DNA from: Planctomycetota bacterium
GTDB lineage: Bacteria; Planctomycetota; PUPC01; DSUN01
Reading direction: 5' to 3'
Length of the DNA: 64,000 bases
Assembly (NCBI GenBank): GCA_035384565.1
Contig: DAOOIT010000002.1
Coordinates: 86,528-150,527 of the forward strand
Positions within the stretch are counted from its first letter, which is position 1. Each line of letters begins with the position of its first letter. Below, in pieces: positions 59,357 through 64,000 of the stretch. Below the pieces are notes generated by a model. That model was not told where the DNA came from, searched no databases, and saw nothing but the letters and a program-made list of their open reading frames with translations. Position numbers and translations under genes: made by a program.

Positions 59357-59584
59357 ATGGCCGCCTTCATTGCCGACGCTGCCAAGGCCATCGGCGTCTC
59401 TCCCGCAACGCTCAAGCGATGGTTCCGCTCCGCGAAGGTCCGCGACGTCGCTCGCGACCGCAATGGCTACCGCGTGTTCGAGCTCAGCGACATCGAGCGC
59501 CTTCGCGCCTACGCCAACCAGCGCATCGAGCCCGAGACGCCCTTCGGCCGGAACACCGACGGCCGCTCGCTGGCCGTGAACTGA
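59357..59584 (+). CDS. small MerR-type helix-turn-helix protein
   Basis: A 75-residue DNA-binding protein. FIADAAKAIGVSPATLKRWF is the recognition helix-turn-helix and RNGYRVFELSDIERLRAYA the wing, as in excisionase/MerR N-terminal domains without an effector domain. TGGAGGACCT precedes the start. The next gene starts 94 bp downstream. A similar gene lies at 62386, just ahead of the polysaccharide export genes, so these may be local regulators. Confidence 0.78.
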   Translation: MAAFIADAAKAIGVSPATLKRWFRSAKVRDVARDRNGYRVFELSDIERLRAYANQRIEPETPFGRNTDGRSLAVN

Positions 59585-59678
59585 TGAGATGCGCCGCCGC
59601 GGGAGGCCGCGCGCCGGCGCTCTGTGTCCGATGGCAGGCCTCGTGGCTGTTCCCCGTCCTCGCCCAGGCCGCGACCCG

Positions 59679-60632
59679 ATGTCGAACAACGCCTTCTTCA
59701 AGTTCTTCCAGGACCTCGTGCTCTCGCGCACCTGGAAGAAGCTCACGCCCTCGGCGCGCACCCTCTACCCCGTGCTCGCGATCCACACGGACCGGGATTT
59801 CAAGCCCGTGTGGCCATCGCTCAAGCGCCTCAAGCACCTCAGCGGCCTGGGCAACAGCGGCATCGCGTCCGCCCTCCAGAGCCTTCAGGAGAACGGCCTC
59901 ATCCGCATCTGGTCGGGCAAGCACAAGGACGGGAACCGGAACAACACCTACCAGTTCGTCTTCTCCTACGAAGGCTGCCAGATCGACCTTGCCCCGCCAC
60001 AGGGCAAGGCTAGCCCCGCTGCGGGGGTAGGCCTGTCCCCGGCAGAGGGCAAGGCTACCCCCTTCACCCACGCGCCCCTACTCCCACAGGAAGACATCCT
60101 GCCCCCACGGAAGGGCACAAACAAGAGATCCAGAACAACAGGTACCGGCCCAACCAAAACCACCACAACAATCCACGGCGACGTCCACATCAACATTGAC
60201 CACGGCACTAAACCCGCTGTTGTTGACTCGCTTAAGCAGTTCTTCACCGACGCCATGGCCCGCCAGCTCGCCCACGAATACCCGCCCGACTACATCCAAG
60301 AGAAGATCGAGATCACGCGCTACAACCACGAGCGCGGCAAAGTGCGCGACCCCGCGGCCTACCTCCGCCGCGCCCTCTCGCAAGACTACAGCCGGCCCCC
60401 CGGCTTCACCACCGCCGGCGAACGCGACCAGGCGCAAGCGCAGAACAGCAAGGTCCGTGAACTCATGACCCGCATCCGCGACCGCGCCATCAAGATCGCG
60501 CGCCACCGATCTACCGGGGAGATCAGTCTCGTAGACGTTCCCACCGACCTCGCCTACATCATCCTCCAGGGGCGCCACGGCACACGCTGCATCAACACCT
60601 GGGACGACGTGCAGCAGTTCGACTTCGAGTGA
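59679..60632 (+). CDS. winged helix-turn-helix protein (replication-initiator-like)
   Basis: A 317-residue soluble protein. Residues 1-95 form a winged helix domain (FFKFFQDLVLSRTWKKLTPS, SLKRLKHLSGLGNSGIASAL, QSLQENGLIRIWSGKHKDGN) as in RepA/DnaD-like N-termini. The middle is low complexity with Pro/Thr/Lys and repeated GKA pieces, then a helical region (VVDSLKQFFTDAMARQLAHE, IQEKIEITRYNHERG) ends it. ATG at 59679 chosen from the domain start. Partner of the small MerR-type gene. Plasmid- or element-replication origin, or regulation, cannot be decided. Confidence 0.65.
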   Translation: MSNNAFFKFFQDLVLSRTWKKLTPSARTLYPVLAIHTDRDFKPVWPSLKRLKHLSGLGNSGIASALQSLQENGLIRIWSGKHKDGNRNNTYQFVFSYEGCQIDLAPPQGKASPAAGVGLSPAEGKATPFTHAPLLPQEDILPPRKGTNKRSRTTGTGPTKTTTTIHGDVHINIDHGTKPAVVDSLKQFFTDAMARQLAHEYPPDYIQEKIEITRYNHERGKVRDPAAYLRRALSQDYSRPPGFTTAGERDQAQAQNSKVRELMTRIRDRAIKIARHRSTGEISLVDVPTDLAYIILQGRHGTRCINTWDDVQQFDFE

Positions 60633-60681
60633 ACGCGGCCCGCCCCCGCCACCTGTCATTCCTGCGCCACCTCCAGAGGGG

Positions 60682-60714
60682 AACCTCCCGCGGGTTGCGA
60701 ACCCGCGGGAGGTT
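60682..60714. repeat. AACCTCCCGC palindromic repeat, copy 2
   Basis: Perfect 15-bp stem AACCTCCCGCGGGTT / AACCCGCGGGAGGTT with a GCG loop. Follows the winged-helix gene, so it may also terminate transcription. Confidence 0.8.
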
Positions 60715-60814
60715 AGGGTTGGACCCAGGAACGTCCGGACCTCCGCCCCCACGCGGAGCGCAGGGGCGAGCATGATTTCTCACCTTCTCATCCCTACACT
60801 CTGCTCCTTCTTCT

Positions 60815-60839
60815 CGTCCCTACGCTCTGCGTAGGGACG
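60815..60839. repeat. hairpin CGTCCCTACGC-TCT-GCGTAGGGACG
   Basis: Perfect 11-bp stem with a TCT loop. It has the form of the short 'CCCACGCTCTGCGTGGG' hairpins scattered in planctomycete genomes. Confidence 0.7.
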
Positions 60840-60899
60840 CGCCTCTTGGCCGCTCCGCGGCCTCTTCGTCTTCGGGGGAGATTGGACGCGCGAGTCAGG

Positions 60900-60930
60900 A
60901 ACCTCCCGCGGGTTGCGAACCCGTGGGCTT
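60900..60930. repeat. AACCTCCCGC palindromic repeat, copy 3 (decayed)
   Basis: Left arm AACCTCCCGCGGGTT identical to copy 2; only the inner part CGGGTT-GCG-AACCCG of the stem is kept on the right. Confidence 0.65.
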
Positions 60931-61391
60931 CGCCAGGGGCACACACTGCGCCTGGAACCGACCTGCGAACCACCCCCCCGAATGTTCCAATGCGTTCGGG
61001 AGAGAGGCCCCTGGAGCGCACAGAAGCCGGAAGAAGGCAGGGCAACGACCCCGCAACTTCAGACATCGCAACCGCCTCACCTATCCCACACGACGCAGGC
61101 AGCAGACAGCATCCCCGGGGGGCCGAGGCGGAGAAACACGCGGCCTCCGCAGAAGCAGACTTGGCCGCCCCGATACAAGCAACCAGCCGCGACCATGCCT
61201 GGCTCCGTGACCGGCATCTCGGATAGCGCAGCCCCCCTGCGGCGCACGTTGCTCACCTCCCGCCGGCGCAGCCTCCGGTCCTGGCGACGCCACTGTCGCC
61301 CACGCGCGGGAGGAAAAAGGGTCTTCAGGGTTTCGCGATCCTGGCGTGACTGGCCCGGTGCAGGGCGCGGGCATGCCAGCTCCTCGCGGAC

Positions 61392-61685
61392 ATGGCGGTT
61401 CCTCGGGAGGGCTCTGCCGAGCGGCTGGCGGGCGCAGCCTGCCCATGCTGTATCAACCCTGTGAGGCGAGGAGTGATACAGCATGGGTAGATGGGCGAGA
61501 ATGAGCGATTCTCGCGGCTCCGGCCATATTCGCTCATCTGCGCGATGAGCAACTATGGGAGCGGGACTGGCCGGAGGGCGTAAGGCAGTGGGGCATAGAG
61601 GGTTATGGGATGGCCCCCGCGGGCGCCGCGGCACCCGTCGCACGCTCCCTGATGGCGGCCGCGCCGGGATCGCCAAACCCTGATG
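61392..61685. repeat. dispersed structured element (DSE), copy 2
   Basis: Aligned along its length with 41204-41494. Main hairpin here is 61442-61455 with 61474-61487, 14 bp perfect, and differs from copy 1 by four compensatory base pairs. The second hairpin (61524-61536 with 61546-61558) has two mismatches. Confidence 0.75.
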
Positions 61686-62385
61686 AGCCAGGAAAAAGCT
61701 TCCATCCACCGGGCACTGTCTTCCCACGGCGCGCCGCGCGCCCACCTACTTCGACAGCGCTGCACCCTCGCGGCCAGCGTCGCAAGGCCAAAGACTGCTG
61801 TGGGTTACCTGCCTCGGGGCAATGGTTCGTCCCCGCCTACCTCAGCGCCGGCATAGCACTTGCTTCGCGATTGACCGCAGAACACTGCTCCTAGCCCAGC
61901 ACCATCCCGGGAAACCGGGCGGAAACGAGAGACACCTCCTGCTCGTGAGGTCCACATGACCCCAACGGACCGGCCCGCTGCGAGATTTGCAGATACGACA
62001 ACCCCCGATGGCTTGTCGCCTTTTCCCAACTCGACATAGAGTCTTGCTAACACGATGCTTACGGCATAGCGCAGACTACTTGATGACAGCGGTTGTCGGC
62101 AAAAGCGGAAAACCGGTCTGAGGAGCAAACCGGACCCGTTTCGGCTTACATGGCACAATCTACATCGTAAGATATGTATTGCCAATGATTTGAGCCTCTT
62201 GACGCCTGGCTCATCGCCGAGCGAGCCTTGCATGGCACAGCGTTTGCTCTCCCATGCAACTTCGGACGGGTTTCCGGCCTTTCGGCTGGGCCGGAGACGC
62301 TTAGTCGCTTGTACATGTCTCGTGTCCTGGACAGTACGGGACAGGTTCCGTGGTGTCCAGTGTTTGCTTCGGAGGTCTTCAGCCG
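61686..62385. other. lower-GC leader region before the exopolysaccharide genes
   Basis: No convincing gene. Base composition is less GC-rich than the surroundings. An operator-like inverted repeat CTGGACA/TGTCCAG lies at 62327-62360, 25 bp before the MerR-type gene. A long untranslated leader or regulatory region is likely; no known riboswitch pattern was recognised. Confidence 0.4.
62327..62360. promoter_or_regulatory. operator-like inverted repeat before the second MerR-type gene
   Basis: CTGGACA and TGTCCAG, 20 bases apart, with a further GTCCTGGAC palindrome overlapping the left arm. Confidence 0.4.
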
Positions 62386-62586
62386 ATGGATCGGAAGGGA
62401 CCCAACGGTCGCGTAACGATCACCGAGGCGGCCGAGCGAGTGGGCGTGACTCCCAAGACCCTCCTTCGTTGGGAGAAGGCGGGCAAGACACCAAAGCCGA
62501 AGCGCGACTGGCGCGGCTGGCGAGTCTACGAGCAGGAGGAACTCAGCCAGTTGGTGGCGTTCCACGACCGAATGTGTCAAGGGTGA
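62386..62586 (+). CDS. small MerR-type helix-turn-helix protein, second copy
   Basis: A 66-residue DNA-binding protein related to the gene at 59357: VTITEAAERVGVTPKTLLRW is the helix-turn-helix and RDWRGWRVYEQEELSQLVAF the wing. CGGAGG lies 11 nt before the ATG. It stands 72 bp before the Wza-like gene and is the likely local regulator of the exopolysaccharide operon. Confidence 0.77.
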   Translation: MDRKGPNGRVTITEAAERVGVTPKTLLRWEKAGKTPKPKRDWRGWRVYEQEELSQLVAFHDRMCQG

Positions 62587-62658
62587 AGAGCGGCGGGGCA
62601 TGCGCGTCCCCGAATTCCCAATTCCCGGCTGTCAGCCAGATTGCTAAGGGAGAGCAGG

Positions 62659-63450
62659 ATGACTGCGAAGACGCGTCTGTGGGTGCTTGGGCTGCTTGCT
62701 GTGGCGGTCGCCGGATGCGACGGATGGCCCTGCTGGATCAAGAACTTCGACGACATTGGCAAGGCCGCGACGCGCCACCAGCTCCGGGAAGTCGAGAAGC
62801 GCTTCGAGCGCTTCAACGAAACCTACCGCATTGGCATTCCCGACGTCCTCAGCATCAACGTGCCAGACCACCCGGACCTCAGCGGGTCCTACGAGGTGCG
62901 TCCCGACGGCAACATCTCCTTCCCGCTCCTGAAGGACGTGTACGTCGAGGGCCTCACCCCGATGCAGCTCAGCGACTATCTCGCCAAGGAGCTCGAGCGC
63001 TACGTCAAGAAGGTGGACGTGCTGGTGACCGTGACCGGCCTCTACAGCAAGACCGTCTACCTGGCGGGGCGCACGCAGAGCAGCCTCCGAGCCTTCCGCT
63101 TCACAGGCGACATGACGGTGGTGGACCTCGTCGCGCTCCAGGGCGGCTACACGAAGATGGACTACTCGAGCCGCATCCGCCTGATGCGCGACAACCCGGA
63201 CCGCAAGGAGATCTACCGCATTCGGTTCGACGACATCCTGCGTGGCGACTTCAAGACCAATGTGCTCGTGAAGAACCGCGACATCCTCTACATCCCGGCC
63301 ACGCTGTGGGCCGAGGTCGGGTTCTTCTGCGACGAGTTGACGGCTCCCGCGCGCTCCGCCATCAACGGCATCCGCACATACACCGAACTCCCGTACGCGG
63401 GCAAGGATGCCGAGGAACGCGCCAGCCGAGCGCAGTCAACCCCATACTAG
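62659..63450 (+). CDS. Wza/GumB-type polysaccharide export lipoprotein
   Basis: A 263-residue outer-membrane export protein. Lipobox AVAVAGC anchors it. The polysaccharide export domain follows: YRIGIPDVLSINVPDHPDLS, YEVRPDGNISFPLLKDVYVE, GLTPMQLSDYLAKELERYV, then an SLBB-like part (KTVYLAGRTQSSLRAFRFTG, VVDLVALQGGYTKMDYSSR, RIRFDDILRGDFKTNVLVKN). Forms the outer channel for exopolysaccharide export together with the Wzz/GumC protein encoded next. ATG follows AGGGAGAGCAGG. Confidence 0.9.
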   Translation: MTAKTRLWVLGLLAVAVAGCDGWPCWIKNFDDIGKAATRHQLREVEKRFERFNETYRIGIPDVLSINVPDHPDLSGSYEVRPDGNISFPLLKDVYVEGLTPMQLSDYLAKELERYVKKVDVLVTVTGLYSKTVYLAGRTQSSLRAFRFTGDMTVVDLVALQGGYTKMDYSSRIRLMRDNPDRKEIYRIRFDDILRGDFKTNVLVKNRDILYIPATLWAEVGFFCDELTAPARSAINGIRTYTELPYAGKDAEERASRAQSTPY

Positions 63451-63524
63451 TCTCTTGCGCCACACCCGTGCCAGCGCACGATGTGCCCGCGGCGGGCTGA
63501 GCGACCACCGGAGAACTACGTACT

Positions 63525-64000
63525 ATGCCTGCCATCCAGCCCCGAAAGCCCCAGCAGCAGTTTGACTTCCACAGGTACCTCGGCATCCTGTGGCGGCGTA
63601 AGTGGCTCCTGATCATCCCCCTCGCGGTCTGCGTGCCGCTCGCGCTCGTGGCCGCCTACGCCTACCCTACCGAGTACAAGTCCACCGCCATCCTGGAGTT
63701 GCAGGACAACCGCCCCATCGGCGACACCACCCCCGCGCAGACGGCAGCCGGCTCGGCCATCATGGCCGTGAAGACCCGCGCCATGAGCTGGAGCGCCGTG
63801 CGCGAGATCGTGCTGAGCCGCAAGGTGGACTTCGGGCGCGAGATCGACCCGGACGATCGCCGCCAGTTCGAGAAGATCTACTCCGAGATTGAGCGACGCA
63901 CACAGGTCATGCCCCTGGGGGGCAAGCACCTGTCCATTACCCACACGAGCATCAGCCCCGCGCGCAACGCGGCCCTCGTCAACGAGATCGTGAAGAAATT
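63525..64000 (+). CDS. Wzz/GumC-type chain-length determinant, N-terminal part (3' truncated by window edge)
   Basis: About 158 residues are visible and the frame is open at the right edge. FHRYLGILWRRKWLLIIPLA leads into the first membrane helix (LLIIPLAVCVPLALVAAYAY), then the periplasmic start YPTEYKSTAILELQDN, typical of Wzz/GumC co-polymerases. Further residues are helical (AMSWSAVREIVLSRKVDFG). It starts 74 bp after the Wza-like gene with CGGAGAA upstream. Whether a tyrosine kinase domain is fused lies outside the window. Confidence 0.85.
   Translation, partial: MPAIQPRKPQQQFDFHRYLGILWRRKWLLIIPLAVCVPLALVAAYAYPTEYKSTAILELQDNRPIGDTTPAQTAAGSAIMAVKTRAMSWSAVREIVLSRKVDFGREIDPDDRRQFEKIYSEIERRTQVMPLGGKHLSITHTSISPARNAALVNEIVKK

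Larger units (their letters stand above)
60633..61391. other. repeat-rich gene-free stretch
   Basis: No convincing gene. It carries the two AACCTCCCGC hairpins and the GTCCCTACGC hairpin, which are listed separately, and otherwise unstructured GC-rich sequence up to the dispersed structured element. Confidence 0.5.

Noticed and set aside
61686..62385. Cyclic di-GMP riboswitch before the exopolysaccharide genes
   Set aside because: The conserved GEMM-type motifs were not found on either strand by eye.

Overview
The window is about 64 kb of high-GC DNA that reads as a chromosome segment from a planctomycete (phylum Planctomycetota), probably an uncultured environmental lineage. The basis is a secreted giant protein with the planctomycete-type N-terminal motif LEPRCLLS, a PEP-CTERM protein, secreted PQQ-like, NHL and CBM9 proteins, many Tat- or Sec-exported glycoside hydrolases, neutral-ceramidase-like and ChaN-like proteins, and a very high load of short palindromic dispersed repeats. 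The class cannot be fixed from the sequence alone. No rRNA, tRNA, CRISPR array or recognisable transposase gene was seen.

Layout. 1-1.3 kb: end of a large secreted adhesin-like protein. 1.3-4.4 kb: an ABC exporter with an unusual N-terminal module plus a DUF1854 partner. 4.6-13.9 kb: secreted carbohydrate-related genes (SGNH hydrolase, GH130, methyltransferase-like/PQQ fusion, LEPR surface protein, apiosidase-like hydrolase). 13.9-15.2 kb: a repeat-filled gap with a broken BrnT-like gene. 15.2-26.6 kb: a DoxX-TIM fusion, an MFS nucleoside-type permease, an NHL/metalloprotease-like/CBM9 protein, an alpha/beta hydrolase, a four-heme cytochrome, a ceramidase-like enzyme and a six-hairpin glycosidase. 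26.7-30.5 kb: a Type IIG/ISP-like restriction-modification gene split in two by a four-helix-bundle (23S-IVS/S23-type) gene with inverted 9-nt repeat arrays. 30.6-41.1 kb: a GH32/43-like propeller, HepT/MntA and RHH/PIN toxin-antitoxin pairs, a DUF1189-like membrane protein, two tandem Tat TIM-barrel isomerases, a ChaN lipoprotein, a NagB-like enzyme, a broken nucleotidyltransferase with its small partner, and an orphan VapC. 41.2-47.3 kb: a GH127 gene with an in-frame amber codon, and a large glycosidase-like protein. 47.5-49.6 kb: a diguanylate cyclase and two small genes. 49.7-54.6 kb: sugar isomerase plus a complete RbsBAC-type sugar ABC transporter. 54.9-58.7 kb: PEP-CTERM protein, then a FlgN-like chaperone and a sigma-54 activator behind a sigma-54-type promoter. 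59.3-64 kb: small HTH genes and the start of an exopolysaccharide export locus (Wza, Wzz/GumC).

How it works together. Most genes fit a polysaccharide scavenger: exported hydrolases cleave plant or algal glycans, sugars enter by the ABC and MFS transporters, and isomerases process them. Regulation appears mostly local. Most transcription units start at a good TTGACN-(16-17)-TANNNT promoter, and divergent neighbours often have their -35 boxes only 4-14 bp apart.

The most unusual signals are: (i) the split restriction-modification gene with its inserted four-helix-bundle cassette; (ii) a ~290-bp dispersed element in two copies whose hairpin shows four compensatory base-pair changes; (iii) a 279-bp MITE with 31-bp inverted ends that supplies the last codons and stop of an ABC ATPase gene, with a half copy elsewhere; (iv) a short palindrome inserted in frame in two coding regions; (v) the amber-interrupted GH127. 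Functions are inferred from motifs read by eye; no database search was possible.
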